Shown: positions 1 through 8,850 of the stretch, piece by piece | Numbering within the stretch: the stretch's first letter is position 1 | How the letters are laid out: every line of letters begins with the position of its first letter | Notes under the pieces: generated by a model | Databases searched by the model: none | The model's input: only the letters and a program-made list of their open reading frames with translations | What the model was told of the DNA's origin: nothing | NCBI RefSeq assembly: GCF_000682755.1 | Contig: NZ_AWFF01000098.1 | Coordinates: forward strand, 1 to 64,000 | Length of the DNA stretch: 64,000 bases | Source of the DNA: Hyphomonas beringensis | Lineage (GTDB): Bacteria > Pseudomonadota > Alphaproteobacteria > Caulobacterales > Hyphomonadaceae | Direction of reading: 5' to 3' | Position numbers and translations under genes: made by a program

Positions 1-80
1 GTGTGAGCAGACCTGAAGTATGGCTTGGGGCACTATCAGACGGATTGGGTTCGGGGTGGAGGGTCTCATGAGCCGCCAGT

Positions 81-161
81 CATCCTTCGACTTCTCTCAG
101 GATGAGGTGCGGTTCTTGGGGTGAGGCGAAAGAGCGCTCATGGTGAGCGAAGTCGAAGCAT
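81..161. repeat. Intergenic inverted repeat, element A
   Basis: CTTCGACTTC at 85-94 is matched by its reverse complement GAAGTCGAAG at 149-158. The flanks (ATCCTTCGACTT...AGGATGAG and CTCATGGTGAGCGAAG) resemble a dispersed intergenic repeat common in alphaproteobacterial genomes. No coding frame here looks like a protein. Only one copy is visible in this window, so calling it dispersed is an inference from general knowledge. Confidence 0.6.
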
Positions 162-224
162 GGAGCGCGGGCTTGGGGAGTGAGCCTCTCTCTGTCCCAC
201 AAACTTCTGCTCCTGTGGCTCTGG

Positions 225-244
225 ACCCCGGCCTGCGCCGGGGT
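225..244. repeat. Short GC-rich palindrome, element B
   Basis: ACCCCGGC at 225-232 pairs with GCCGGGGT at 237-244 across a 4-nt loop, flanked by TGG and GAGCGG. This has the form of a REP-like palindrome. There is no T-tract, so it is not a classical terminator. Confidence 0.55.
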
Positions 245-274
245 GAGCGGAAGAGGGGAAAGCTCCCCACCCTT

Positions 275-374
275 GTCATCCCGGAATTTGCATCAGCAAA
301 TATCCGGGACCCAGTTCAGACTTGCGCCTCTGCGTCTGGGTCCCGGATAAACGCGCAGCGTTTTCCGGGATGAC
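275..374. repeat. Paired REP-like element, element C
   Basis: Two arms of about 40 nt face each other. The left arm (275-314) begins GTCATCCCGG and ends CCGGGACCCAG; the right arm (336-374) is close to its reverse complement, beginning CTGGGTCCCGG and ending CCGGGATGAC. Each arm is itself an imperfect hairpin. The arrangement resembles paired REP units (BIME-like). With elements A and B it fills the gene-free start of the window. Confidence 0.65.
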
Positions 375-455
375 ACGGCAGACTCAATCGCAGTGTATGG
401 GGCAGGGCCATTATCATGTGGCGCGAATGCCCTTACTCTGCGCGCTGAAAGCGGG

Positions 456-935
456 ATGAGGGGCGCGAGTGTGCTGAAACGGGCGATCATTGCGGCAGGG
501 CTGGCCATTTCCGGGCCGGGCGCGCTGGCAGAGGGGGAGGCCGCCCCGCCACCGGATTGCGAGCATTTGCTGGTGGAGGTGGATGGTGCCGGGCAGGTGA
601 GCGCAGGGGACAAGGCCGCGCTGATTGAAGCTGTCCGCTCAGGCCAGTCCGTTCAGGTCGGCTTCCGGCTGGCCGAGACACCGGCGGGCGGCTTTTTCCT
701 GACGCACTGGTATGCGCCCTATTCGATGACGGTGATGGGGGAAGATGTGTTCACCCATTCATCGCGTGTGCACCTGCAGATGCCGGACGCAGAGATTGAA
801 GACCTGCCGCCGGCAGAGCGCTCTCAAATGTGGGTGACGCTGATCGGAACCGACGGTGTTCTGCATGGCCGCTATCCGGATGAAGCCACCCCCACAGCCC
901 ACGCCGTCACCGCTTGGTGGTGCGCACTGGAGTAG
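456..935 (+). CDS. Hypothetical exported protein
   Basis: The protein is about 159 residues. It begins with a basic, then hydrophobic segment ending in a plausible signal-peptidase site (ISGPGALAEG), so it is probably periplasmic. I do not recognise the mature domain, which has a few scattered Cys residues, including a WWC near the C-terminus. The start is uncertain: ATG at 456 or GTG at 471 both keep the signal peptide, whereas the earlier ATG at 393 adds an unlikely leader. It stands alone, between the repeat cluster and rpsO, in the same orientation as rpsO. Confidence 0.6.
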   Translation: MRGASVLKRAIIAAGLAISGPGALAEGEAAPPPDCEHLLVEVDGAGQVSAGDKAALIEAVRSGQSVQVGFRLAETPAGGFFLTHWYAPYSMTVMGEDVFTHSSRVHLQMPDAEIEDLPPAERSQMWVTLIGTDGVLHGRYPDEATPTAHAVTAWWCALE

Positions 936-1168
936 GCAGGACAGGCGGAAGCGAAACTCGCCCCTCACGGGAATCGATTCCTCAGTCTGGCCCTTCCAAT
1001 TCCCCTGAAAATGGGCCATAAGCCGCGCCTTGTGGTGGGATTTCGGGTTTTGACCCGGCTGGACGACATCCCGGCCGCGGCCAAAGGCTTCGATCCCCAC
1101 CAGAAAACCCCGCCAAATCAGGCGTTTATGTGAAACCCGCCGCAAGGCGACAATATGAAAGATATACG

Positions 1169-1438
1169 ATGTCGATTACTGCTGAGAAAAAGCAGGAGCT
1201 GATCTCCAAATTCGCCACCAAGCCTGGCGATACCGGCTCTCCTGAAGTCCAGGTCGCGATCCTGACCGAACGGATCAACAATCTGACCGACCACTTCAAG
1301 ACCAACAAAAAAGATCACCACTCCCGCCGCGGCCTGCTGGCCATGGTGGCAACGCGCAGAAAGCTGCTTGATTACGTCAAGGGCAAGGATGAGTCGCGTT
1401 ATACCAAACTCATCTCCGAGCTGGGCATTCGCCGCTAG
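1169..1438 (+). CDS. rpsO: 30S ribosomal protein S15
   Basis: This 89-residue protein matches S15 over its whole length. It has the N-terminal AEKKQELI helix, the [11 protein letters not shown] segment and the C-terminal HHSRRGLL...LGIRR region that contacts 16S rRNA in the central domain of the 30S subunit. The ATG at 1169 gives the normal family length; a longer frame from 1130 adds an unrelated 13-residue leader. It is followed by a hairpin terminator and then pnp, the classical rpsO-pnp order, so S15 and PNPase are probably partly co-transcribed. Confidence 0.97.
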   Translation: MSITAEKKQELISKFATKPGDTGSPEVQVAILTERINNLTDHFKTNKKDHHSRRGLLAMVATRRKLLDYVKGKDESRYTKLISELGIRR

Positions 1439-1451
1439 GCTCTTCAAAAAC

Positions 1452-1486
1452 AAGCCCGCCGGGCACTGGGGCCGCGGCGGGCTTTT
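1452..1486 (+). terminator. rpsO-pnp intercistronic hairpin/terminator
   Basis: AAGCCCGCC at 1452-1460 pairs with GGCGGGCTT at 1476-1484 and is followed by TTCG. It lies 13 nt after the rpsO stop and 25 nt before pnp. It probably attenuates read-through into pnp. In E. coli the corresponding rpsO-pnp region is an RNase III/PNPase control site; that role here is inference. Confidence 0.8.
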
Positions 1487-1510
1487 CGTATGTGAAAGAA
1501 AGACTTTTAG

Positions 1511-3649
1511 ATGTTTGACAAGAAATCTGTGTCGCTGGAATGGGCCGGCCGCACGCTGAAAATCGAAACGGGCGAAGTTGCCCGTCAGGCCGATGGTTCC
1601 GTCATGGTGACCTATGGGGACTCTACTGTCCTGGCCACGGCTGTTTATGCCAAGGAAGCAAAACCGGGTCAGGACTTCTTCCCCCTGACCGTGAACTATC
1701 AAGAGAAATATTACGCATCGGGCCGCATCCCTGGCGGCTACTTCAAGCGTGAAGGCCGCCCGACAGAGAAAGAGACGCTGACGTCTCGCCTGATCGACCG
1801 CCCGATCCGTCCGCTGTTCGTCAAAGGCTTCAAGCATGAAGTCCAGGTCGTTCTGACCGCCATCTCCTATGACCTCGAAAATGATCCGGACATTCTGGGC
1901 ATGATCGGTGCGTCTGCGGCGCTGGTTCTGTCCGGCGCGCCCTTCATGGGCCCGATCGGTGCAGCCCGCGTTGGCTACAAGGACGGCGAATACCTGATCA
2001 ACCCGACCGTCATGGATCTGGAAGAGTCCGAACTGGACCTCGTCGTGGCCGGCACCGCCGACGCCGTGATGATGGTGGAATCCCAGGCCAAGGAACTCTC
2101 CGAAGAGATCATGCTGGGCGCCGTTGTGGCTGGCCATGACGCGATGCAGCCGGTGATCGACGCGATCATCGAGCTGGCAGAGCAGGCCGCCAAGGAACCG
2201 TTCGACTTCCAGCCCGTGGACAATTCCGCCGCGCTGAAAGCGATTACGGATCTGGTCGGTACGGATCTGTCCGCCGCCTACAAGATCACCGAGAAGCTGG
2301 AACGCCAGGCCGCAGTGGGCGCTGCCCGCGACAAGGCCAAGGAAAAACTGGTCGGCACGGAAGACGCGCCGGGTGAACTGAGCGGTGAAGCCTTCAAGGC
2401 TGCGTTCAAGGAAGCCGAAGCCAGCGTTGTCCGCGGTGACATCCTGAAAACGGGTCAACGTATTGACGGCCGCAAGCTGGATCAGGTTCGCCCGATCCTG
2501 GCTGAAGCCGGTTTCCTTCCGCGTACGCACGGTTCTGCGCTGTTCACCCGTGGTGAAACGCAGGCGATCTGTGTCGCCACTCTGGGAACGTCAGACGACG
2601 AACAATACATTGACAGCCTGGACGGCACCCGCAAGGAACGCTTCCTGCTGCACTATAACTTCCCGCCATATTCCGTTGGTGAGACAGGCCGCATGGGCGG
2701 CGCTGGTCGCCGCGAAATCGGCCACGGCAAGCTGGCATGGCGCGCCCTGCAGGCTGTTCTGCCGGACCATTCGGAATTCCCGTACACGATCCGTCTCGTT
2801 TCCGAGATCACGGAATCCAACGGGTCTTCCTCCATGGCAACGGTTTGCGGTTGCTCTCTGGCCATGATGGATGCCGGCGTGCCGGTCAGCCGTCCGGTCT
2901 CCGGCATCGCGATGGGCCTGATCCTGGAAGGCGAAGAGTTCGCTGTCCTGTCCGACATTCTGGGTGACGAAGACCACCTCGGTGACATGGACTTCAAGGT
3001 CGCCGGTACGGAAGCGGGTGTGACCAGCCTTCAGATGGACATCAAGGTGGCCGGTATCACCAAGGACATCATGGAAAAAGCCCTCGCTCAGGCGAGCGGT
3101 GGCCGCATGCATATCCTGGGTGAAATGGGCAAAGCGCTGGATACGTCCCGCGACAGCCTGTCCGAAAACGCCCCGCAGATGGAAATCATCAAGGTGCCGA
3201 CAGACAAGATCCGTGACGTGATCGGTTCTGGCGGCAAGGTCATCCGCGGTATCGTGGATGAGTCCGGTGCCAAAGTGAACATCGATGATGATGGCACGGT
3301 TCAGGTCTCTGCCCTGGACAAGGAATCCATCAACAAGGCCCTGAAGATGATCAAGGAGATCGTCGCAGAGCCGGAAGTCGGTGAGATCTATGAAGGCAAA
3401 GTTGTCGGCCTGAAGGATTTCGGCATCTTCGTGAACTTCTTCGGACCGAAGGACGGCCTCGTCCACGTTTCCCAGATGGCCAACAAGCGCGTGGGCCATC
3501 CGAAGGAAATGGTGAAAGAGGGCGACACGGTCTGGGTCAAGCTGATGGGCTTTGACGATCGCGGCAAGGTTCGCCTGTCGATGAAAGTCGTCGATCAGGA
3601 GACCGGTAAGGAAATCACCGAGGACGAAAATGGTGGCGAAGAGGAATAG
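1511..3649 (+). CDS. pnp: Polyribonucleotide nucleotidyltransferase (PNPase)
   Basis: This 712-residue phosphorolytic 3'-5' exoribonuclease acts in mRNA decay in the cytoplasm. The expected order is visible: a first RNase PH domain (about 10-145, with [14 protein letters not shown]), an all-helical linker (about 240-320), a second catalytic RNase PH domain (about 320-545, with a SSSMATVCG motif and [11 protein letters not shown] acidic residues), a KH domain (about 555-610, [15 protein letters not shown]) and a C-terminal S1 domain (about 620-690). Length is normal. A strong terminator follows. PNPase commonly autoregulates through its own leader, which here would include the rpsO hairpin. 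Confidence 0.98.
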   Translation: MFDKKSVSLEWAGRTLKIETGEVARQADGSVMVTYGDSTVLATAVYAKEAKPGQDFFPLTVNYQEKYYASGRIPGGYFKREGRPTEKETLTSRLIDRPIRPLFVKGFKHEVQVVLTAISYDLENDPDILGMIGASAALVLSGAPFMGPIGAARVGYKDGEYLINPTVMDLEESELDLVVAGTADAVMMVESQAKELSEEIMLGAVVAGHDAMQPVIDAIIELAEQAAKEPFDFQPVDNSAALKAITDLVGTDLSAAYKITEKLERQAAVGAARDKAKEKLVGTEDAPGELSGEAFKAAFKEAEASVVRGDILKTGQRIDGRKLDQVRPILAEAGFLPRTHGSALFTRGETQAICVATLGTSDDEQYIDSLDGTRKERFLLHYNFPPYSVGETGRMGGAGRREIGHGKLAWRALQAVLPDHSEFPYTIRLVSEITESNGSSSMATVCGCSLAMMDAGVPVSRPVSGIAMGLILEGEEFAVLSDILGDEDHLGDMDFKVAGTEAGVTSLQMDIKVAGITKDIMEKALAQASGGRMHILGEMGKALDTSRDSLSENAPQMEIIKVPTDKIRDVIGSGGKVIRGIVDESGAKVNIDDDGTVQVSALDKESINKALKMIKEIVAEPEVGEIYEGKVVGLKDFGIFVNFFGPKDGLVHVSQMANKRVGHPKEMVKEGDTVWVKLMGFDDRGKVRLSMKVVDQETGKEITEDENGGEEE

Positions 3650-3676
3650 TCTTCCTCTCCACTGCCCAAGAATTGG

Positions 3677-3705
3677 AAGGCCGCTCCCCGGAGCGGCCTT
3701 TTTTT
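3677..3705 (+). terminator. Rho-independent terminator after pnp
   Basis: AAGGCCGCTCC at 3677-3687 pairs perfectly with GGAGCGGCCTT at 3690-3700 and is followed by TTTTT. It is a textbook intrinsic terminator closing the rpsO-pnp unit. Confidence 0.93.
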
Positions 3706-3815
3706 GTGCAGAAATCAGGCAAACAGCTCATGCTGCGCAATGTTCACTCATTTGTCGGGAACCTGCCTCACAAAAGAACGTATCGCTCATCTCCAATCGC
3801 AAGCCGGACCATGCC

Positions 3816-4298
3816 ATGCCGAACAGAGTCGATACCGTCAGCCGAGTGATCAGGGCTTCGGCAGCTGAGGTTTATGACGCGATGTTGCACCCCGATGCGC
3901 TGGAATTCTGGCTGGTGCCCGATGGGATAGAGGCGCGGGTGGTGGCGTTTTCCCCACGGCCTGGCGGGCATTACAGGCTGCAGGTGGAACCAGGCTGTGG
4001 CCGCGACGAAGCAGAAATCTGGAGCAGCGCCGAAAGCATGGAAGCGCGTTACCTGGATATGGTGCCGGGCAAATGCATCGTGCAGGCGGTCGATTTCGCA
4101 ACGGAGGACGCGCGCTTTCAGGGCACAATGCGGCTGAGCTGGCTGATGAGCCCGGTGGCAGAGGGCACAAAGGTGACGATAAGGGCCGAGAATGCGCCCG
4201 ATGGCCTGACTGTCCAGAGCCATGAAGCGGAGATGGCGTCATCCCTTGCAAAGCTGGACCATTATGTGACCGGACTTCAGGAACGTCAGGTCGCCTGA
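3816..4298 (+). CDS. SRPBCC (AHSA1/START-like) domain protein
   Basis: The protein has 160 residues. The N-terminal pattern (RVIRASAAEVYDAMLHPDALEFW) and the closing SHEAEMASSLAKLDHYV helix are typical of AHSA1/SRPBCC proteins, which form a helix-grip fold with a hydrophobic ligand cavity. The ligand cannot be inferred. I chose the ATG at 3816 because the family motif begins within 10 residues of it; the open frame continues upstream to 3630 through the pnp terminator, which cannot be coding. No strong ribosome binding site is visible. It is monocistronic. Confidence 0.75.
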   Translation: MPNRVDTVSRVIRASAAEVYDAMLHPDALEFWLVPDGIEARVVAFSPRPGGHYRLQVEPGCGRDEAEIWSSAESMEARYLDMVPGKCIVQAVDFATEDARFQGTMRLSWLMSPVAEGTKVTIRAENAPDGLTVQSHEAEMASSLAKLDHYVTGLQERQVA

Positions 4299-4386
4299 GA
4301 CCTGTCAGAGGGCAGGCTGCAGACGAAGGCCCGTCTACGGGCTTTCCCCGTTGAACATGTGGGGGCTTTGCCAGTAAACCCCTCCC

Positions 4387-5076
4387 ATGATGGCGAAACG
4401 CAAACCCTTTCTCGTGGCTATGTCCGGCGGCTCTGGCTCCGGCAAGTCGACCCTGGCAGAAGCCCTTCTGGAGCATTTGCCGGACGGCCAGGCCGTTCTC
4501 TTCGGGGAAGATGCCTATTATTATCCGATGAGCCATTATGGCGAGCCGCAGAGCAAGGAAGAGTGGACCGAACTTGTTGCAGGCATCAACTATGATGCCC
4601 CGCGGTCGAAAGAGGCAGACCGTCTGGTAAAGGATCTGCGCGCGCTGAAGGCCGGCGAGACGATCCAGCAGCCCATCTATGATTATGAGCGCCATGACCG
4701 CAGCCCGGACACACGGGAGATCAAGTCTGCGCCGATCCTGATCCTGGAGGGGATACACGCGCTATCCTTCCCGAAAATCAGTTCGCTGATCGATTTGTCA
4801 GTCTATGTGGACACGCCGGACGATCTGCGCCTGGCGCGTCGTATCCGCCGAGATGTGACAGAGCGTGGCCGCAGCCTGGAAAGCGTGTTGCAGCAATATC
4901 TCGGCACGGTCCGCGCGGCGCATTATCAGTGGACTTATCCGGCGAAATTCGAGGCGGATCTGGTGATCGCCGATGAAGGCCTTCCAGCCTATGGCAATGT
5001 GCGCCCGACTGGTGAAGCGATCGAGCGCATGATTGCGCCGGTGCTGGCACGTCTGCAGACGGCCGGCGTCATCTGA
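4387..5076 (+). CDS. udk: Uridine kinase-like P-loop kinase
   Basis: The 229-residue protein has a Walker A motif GGSGSGKST at residues 14-22, a DAYYYP segment that fits the substrate-binding region of uridine kinases, PIYDYERH, and LILEGIHAL as the Walker B-like strand. These fit the uridine kinase/phosphoribulokinase family, which phosphorylates uridine and cytidine with ATP or GTP in pyrimidine salvage. The R-x-RRIRRD lid is present. The specific substrate is inferred from the family; a pantothenate-kinase or phosphoribulokinase-like substrate is less likely at this length. An alternative start is the next codon (4390). Confidence 0.8.
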   Translation: MMAKRKPFLVAMSGGSGSGKSTLAEALLEHLPDGQAVLFGEDAYYYPMSHYGEPQSKEEWTELVAGINYDAPRSKEADRLVKDLRALKAGETIQQPIYDYERHDRSPDTREIKSAPILILEGIHALSFPKISSLIDLSVYVDTPDDLRLARRIRRDVTERGRSLESVLQQYLGTVRAAHYQWTYPAKFEADLVIADEGLPAYGNVRPTGEAIERMIAPVLARLQTAGVI

Positions 5077-5162
5077 TCAGACGCCCTGTAAAGTCCGCAT
5101 GATTTCGATCTTCCCTGAGGGGGGGAGACTGAGTAGGGTGCCCGCACATCAGAGCGGAGCAC

Positions 5163-6074
5163 GTGAAAATGACGGTTAAACGGACAATCCTTACCGGCCT
5201 GGCCCTGGCCACCAGCCTGGCGCTTTCCGGCTGTATCATCGTGGATGAACAGACAAGCCCGCCGCGTGTTGTAACCGTGACGGAAGTGGTGGAGCCTGCT
5301 GGCCCGGCGCCCGATGACCGGCTGAACGCGGCACTGTGGATGCAGCAGGCCGTGGAATACAAGGCAACGACAGACGGCATTTACGCGCTGGCGGGAATGC
5401 GCCTGGATGAAGCGCTGGCGGACCCGGACTGGACCGCCGTGCCGGAAGCGCAGCAGGCAGGCTATCAGGATTTGCCGCCCGCCATCATTCTGGATGCCGA
5501 CGAAACCGTTCTGGACAATTCCGCCTATGCGGCCTTTGGCATCCAGCAGGGCCGCGAATTCGACGGGCCGAGCTGGAATGCCTGGGCCAGTTCCGGTGTG
5601 GCCGGGCCCGTGCCGGGCGCGGTGGAGTTCACCAATGCCGCCGCCGCCAAGGGTGTGAAAGTGTTCTATGTCACCAATCGCGATGCGGTGACGAAAGAGG
5701 GCACGGCGCGGAATCTGCAGGCGCTGGGCTTTCCGATGGGCGGCAATGTCGACACGTTGATGACCAAGGGAGAGCAGCCGGACTGGGGCTCTGCCAAGGG
5801 CACACGGCGTGCGGCGGTTGCCGCGAACTACCGGGTTGTCATGCTGCTGGGCGATAATTTCGGTGACTTTACTGACGAATACAAAGGCTCCCCCGAAGAG
5901 CGTGAGCGCGTTTATGAGGCAAACGCCGCCAAATGGGGCCGGGAATGGATCATGCTGCCGAACCCGGAATATGGCAGCTGGGAAAGCTCCGCCTTTGGCA
6001 ATGACTATTCCCTGTCGCCGGAACAGCGCCGCGAGATGAAGATCGAGCAGCTGAAGGCCTGGTCTCAGGACTGA
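5163..6074 (+). CDS. 5'-nucleotidase, lipoprotein e(P4) family (HAD acid phosphatase)
   Basis: This 303-residue predicted lipoprotein has lipobox LSGC with Cys24. The HAD nucleophile motif DADET (Asp111 and Asp113) sits in ILDADETVLDNS, the signature of class C acid phosphatases such as Haemophilus e(P4). The later segments VFYVTNRD and LLGDNFGDF supply HAD motifs II and IV. The family dephosphorylates nucleotides such as NMN or AMP outside the inner membrane for nucleoside uptake. The nearby uridine kinase-like gene would fit a salvage context, but separate transcription is possible. GTG 5163 or ATG 5169 could be the start. Confidence 0.88.
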   Translation: MKMTVKRTILTGLALATSLALSGCIIVDEQTSPPRVVTVTEVVEPAGPAPDDRLNAALWMQQAVEYKATTDGIYALAGMRLDEALADPDWTAVPEAQQAGYQDLPPAIILDADETVLDNSAYAAFGIQQGREFDGPSWNAWASSGVAGPVPGAVEFTNAAAAKGVKVFYVTNRDAVTKEGTARNLQALGFPMGGNVDTLMTKGEQPDWGSAKGTRRAAVAANYRVVMLLGDNFGDFTDEYKGSPEERERVYEANAAKWGREWIMLPNPEYGSWESSAFGNDYSLSPEQRREMKIEQLKAWSQD

Positions 6075-6124
6075 TCGCGCGTAACTGTTCTGTTCATGTT
6101 CGGCGCGCTAAACTTGTCGCCGAT

Positions 6125-6961
6125 ATGACATTGCGTTCCTTGCTTCTGGGCCTCGGCCTGTCAGCGGCTGCTTTGCCGGCGATGGCGTGCGATCTGGATT
6201 TGGCAGGCCGGGCCACGGCTGTGGCCGATTATGTGGAAAGCGTTGCGCCCTGTTTCAGCGACTTGCCCATCGGCTATCAGTTCGATGCCGGGATGGAGCA
6301 GGAGTTTCTGGACCGTATCAATGCGGCGCGCGCAGATGCGGGGTTGCCGCCGCTGATCTATCGCCCGGCGCTGCGCAATACGGCGCGGTTCCACAGCCTG
6401 GACATGGCGTATAATGACTTTTTCGGTCATGTCGGCCCGGATGGCCGAGAGCCACAAGACCGGGTCTCTGCCTTTGATCGGCGAGACTTTATTCAGTACT
6501 CAGCCGAAAATGTTGCCATGGTGGAAGTCACGCGCGGGCGCTGGAATGTGGAGCGCAATGCCGTAAAGCGCCTGCACCGGAATCTGATGGAGAGCCCCGG
6601 CCACCGCGCGAATATTCTGAGTGAAGAGGCCACCCATGTTGCGATCGGTGTTGTGCGCACGGAGACCGGCGTCTGGGTGACGCAGAGCTTCCTCAATCTG
6701 TCGGGCAGTCTTGCGCGGGATCTGCCGGTGCGGATGCGTGTGGGACAAAAGGTGCAGCAGATGCCTGTGCTGGAAGGCTGGCGCTTCCGCCGCTTTGGCG
6801 CCCAGACTCCGAACGGTGACTATCTGCCGATGGAGAACGGCGTGCCGGCCGGCATCAGCGGCGATGTCGGCATTGCTGCAGAAGGGCGAAGGCCCGGCGA
6901 CGAACCGCTCAGCTATTACACGATCCATCTGCCGGGCCCGTCTGTAACCGTAGACGGATAA
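6125..6961 (+). CDS. Exported CAP (SCP/PR-1-like) domain protein
   Basis: The 278-residue protein has a clear signal peptide (cleavage near ALPAMAC). The CAP domain spans about residues 55-195: FLDRINAARADAGLPPL, RNTARFHSLDMAYNDFFGH, YSAENVA and SPGHRANIL match the four CAP signature blocks, including the two conserved His and the Glu. The last 75 residues are an unrecognised extension. Bacterial CAP proteins are secreted or periplasmic with unknown or lipid-related function. It converges with the following oxidoreductase gene: the two stops are adjacent with no space for a terminator. Confidence 0.88.
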   Translation: MTLRSLLLGLGLSAAALPAMACDLDLAGRATAVADYVESVAPCFSDLPIGYQFDAGMEQEFLDRINAARADAGLPPLIYRPALRNTARFHSLDMAYNDFFGHVGPDGREPQDRVSAFDRRDFIQYSAENVAMVEVTRGRWNVERNAVKRLHRNLMESPGHRANILSEEATHVAIGVVRTETGVWVTQSFLNLSGSLARDLPVRMRVGQKVQQMPVLEGWRFRRFGAQTPNGDYLPMENGVPAGISGDVGIAAEGRRPGDEPLSYYTIHLPGPSVTVDG

Positions 6962-7555
6962 TCAAGATGCCCGGCGGGCGGCCTGCGCGCCGCGGGCCTC
7001 TGCCTTCTTCAACCATTTTGCGATTGTTGCGTCTGAGGCCGTCTTGACCGGCCCGACCTGCAGGATGCGGGCGGGTTTGATGCCGGCAAAATGCAGCACA
7101 GGTTTCTGCACCTGCAGCTTTGCCGCGCGCCCATTGGAGAGCCGGTCAAACCAGACCGGGGCATCGGCGGTCATCAGCACATCGGCTTTACGGCCGGAGA
7201 GCAGGCGATCCCAGAACGGATCATCCTCATGATACTTCATGGCATAGCCGGGCAAGAAGCAGCGGTCGATCACGCCTTTCATCTTGGCAGGCATACCGCC
7301 CCACCATTGCGCGTAAGCCCAGCATGTATGGTTCGCCCAGGAGAGAGTGTCCCGCCATTCCTCAAGACAGGGCTCCAGCGTTTTGCGGGCGTGATAGCCT
7401 TCGGTGAGGTCCGGGTCGAACTGCATGTCGGACAGGTTCATCCGGCGCACCTCAGCGCCCTCAGCCTCAGCGCCCCGCTGATAGGCATCTGCCAGGCCAT
7501 GGCTGAGGGATGTGGACCGCGGATGGCCGACGAAAACGAAAAGTCGGGCTGACAT
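6962..7555 (-). CDS. NAD(P)H-quinone oxidoreductase-like flavodoxin-fold protein
   Basis: The protein has 197 residues. It belongs to the flavodoxin_2/NQO1-MdaB family: N-terminal LFVFVGHPRSTSLSHGLADAY binds the FMN/FAD phosphate, and WAYAQWWGGMPAKMKGVIDRCF is the conserved quinone reductase block. It should reduce quinones or other acceptors by two electrons using NAD(P)H in the cytoplasm. The start ATG at 7555 has a GGAGA ribosome binding site six bases upstream; a longer frame to 7591 is less likely. Confidence 0.85.
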   Translation of the reverse strand: MSARLFVFVGHPRSTSLSHGLADAYQRGAEAEGAEVRRMNLSDMQFDPDLTEGYHARKTLEPCLEEWRDTLSWANHTCWAYAQWWGGMPAKMKGVIDRCFLPGYAMKYHEDDPFWDRLLSGRKADVLMTADAPVWFDRLSNGRAAKLQVQKPVLHFAGIKPARILQVGPVKTASDATIAKWLKKAEARGAQAARRAS

Positions 7556-7665
7556 GTTATCTCCAATGATACGAATGAACAAAACGCTCATTATTCAATC
7601 TGGGTATCATTGCAAGGAGAAAACAGGTCGTTTCTGCAATTGGCTGGGTGGCGTCAGAGGGCCGG

Positions 7666-8322
7666 TCAGCCCCGCTTCAGCGCGCTGACGGCTTCAGCAA
7701 CAGGATGGTCGCCATTCGTCAGCTCGATGATCTCGTTGGTGATGTCCGGCGCATCGATCAGCTCTGCGAGCATGGCGGCGACGTTACCGCGTGCGACATC
7801 ACCATAGGGAATAGCGCGGCCTGAATTGACGCGGCCATCGCCATCATCATCCTTCAGCGTGCCGGGGCGGACGATGACATAGTCGACGCCGCTCTGCGCG
7901 AGGGACGCATCGGCGCGGCGCTTCATGGCCATGTAATGCTCAAAGCCCTCGGATGTGTCGCGGTCGCGGCCGGCATCCATGAAGACGGAAACGAGATAGA
8001 TGCGCTGAAGCCCGGTGGCCTTGGCGGCGGCGACCAGTTTCTCCGGGCCTTCGCCGTCAATCTTGGTGGCACGCTCTTGCCCGCTGCCAGCGGCGCCTGC
8101 GGAGAAGACGGCGATGTCACAGCCTTTTACGGCCTCTGCCAGATCGTCCGAACTCATCTCGATAATGTCGCCAAGTACGGGTTCGACGCCCTGCGCGCGT
8201 AAATCATCCGCCTGTTCGGCCTTCCGGTGCAGGCCTTTGACTGTGTGACCGGCAGAAATGAGCTTGGGGATCAGACGGCTGCCAACGCCGCCTGTTGCGC
8301 CAATGATGAAGATGTTTGCCAT
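7666..8322 (-). CDS. NAD(P)-binding atypical SDR (NmrA/YwnB-like)
   Basis: The 218-residue protein begins with a Rossmann motif (FIIGATGGVGSRL, with the GATGGVG glycines near residues 8-14), continues with VFSAGAAG and YMAMKRRADASLAQSGVDYVIVRPG, and lacks the classical SDR YxxxK placement. This is the pattern of atypical SDRs used as redox sensors or NAD(P)H-dependent reductases. No substrate can be named. ATG 8322 starts exactly at the fold; the longer frame to 8412 runs through an inverted repeat and is rejected. Confidence 0.82.
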   Translation of the reverse strand: MANIFIIGATGGVGSRLIPKLISAGHTVKGLHRKAEQADDLRAQGVEPVLGDIIEMSSDDLAEAVKGCDIAVFSAGAAGSGQERATKIDGEGPEKLVAAAKATGLQRIYLVSVFMDAGRDRDTSEGFEHYMAMKRRADASLAQSGVDYVIVRPGTLKDDDGDGRVNSGRAIPYGDVARGNVAAMLAELIDAPDITNEIIELTNGDHPVAEAVSALKRG

Positions 8323-8327
8323 GAGGG

Positions 8328-8390
8328 GGGAACTCCCGTGTTCTTTTGTGGATCTGCCGTAACAACAGACCGCACAGCACGGGAGTTCCC
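8328..8390. promoter_or_regulatory. Inverted repeat upstream of the SDR gene
   Basis: GGGAACTCCCGTG at 8328-8340 and CACGGGAGTTCCC at 8378-8390 are perfect 13-nt inverted copies separated by 37 nt, immediately upstream of the SDR start. Each arm also holds a short inner palindrome (GGGA.CTCCC/GGGAGTTCCC-like). It could be a two-site operator or a leader hairpin that overlaps the ribosome binding site. Function is inference. Confidence 0.5.
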
Positions 8391-8421
8391 GGTTCAACTC
8401 AGCCGGTGCCAATCCATCGCA

Positions 8422-8679
8422 TCAGCGATTGCCCAGTTCGGCGCGGACGAGTTGCAGGCCCCGGCGCGTGATGCGGTAAGGCCCGCCGCCCTGAGAGGCG
8501 ATGGCGCGGTTACGCTTCAGCTTGCGGAAGAGGCGCAGATTGAGGCCCGCATAGCGCCAGCCATCGCGGGTATAGCAATACAGCTCGACCGGCTTTTTGC
8601 TCTCGTTACGGATGATGTCGATATGCCCGCCCTGGGCGAGCAGGTGGAGGATGCGCTGTTCGGCGCGTGAGATATCCAT
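8422..8679 (-). CDS. YjhX/UPF0386 family protein (topoisomerase I inhibitor homologue)
   Basis: The 85-residue protein matches the YjhX (UPF0386) family end to end: ISRAEQRILHLLAQGG, ELYCYTRDGW, LFRKLKRNRAI and the terminal GGPYRITRRGLQLVRAELGNR. In E. coli YjhX (TopAI) binds and inhibits DNA topoisomerase I and is paired with an antitoxin, YjhQ. No YjhQ-like acetyltransferase gene is next to it here, so it may be a solitary chromosomal family member with a milder role. ATG 8679 gives the family length; ribosome binding is weak. Confidence 0.85.
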   Translation of the reverse strand: MDISRAEQRILHLLAQGGHIDIIRNESKKPVELYCYTRDGWRYAGLNLRLFRKLKRNRAIASQGGGPYRITRRGLQLVRAELGNR

Positions 8680-8772
8680 TTGCAGGTGGTCCGAAGTCGG
8701 GCGCCGCATGGATGTGCATGGGGCGCGCAAAAACGTTTCCGGCACATGGCTGTGCCAGGCTTCGCTCTTGCC

Positions 8773-8814
8773 GGCCTGCCAGACGCTGACCCTCAGCGCC
8801 TCAAACGGCAGGCC
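8773..8814. other. Nested hairpin in the yjhX-fabI intergenic region
   Basis: Outer arms GGCCTGCC (8773-8780) and GGCAGGCC (8807-8814) enclose an inner hairpin GCTGA-ccc-TCAGC (8785-8797). The 229-nt gap 8680-8908 contains this structure and the stronger hairpin at 8851-8887, and no credible gene. It may be a structured leader of the yjhX-like gene read on the minus strand. Confidence 0.4.
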
Positions 8815-8850
8815 CCTTACCGGGACTCAAACAAATTGGACATAAACACT

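Noticed and set aside
1080-1115. T-arm-like sequence (GCTTCGATCCCCACC) as a tRNA remnant
   Set aside because: No acceptor, D-arm or anticodon stem can be formed around it.
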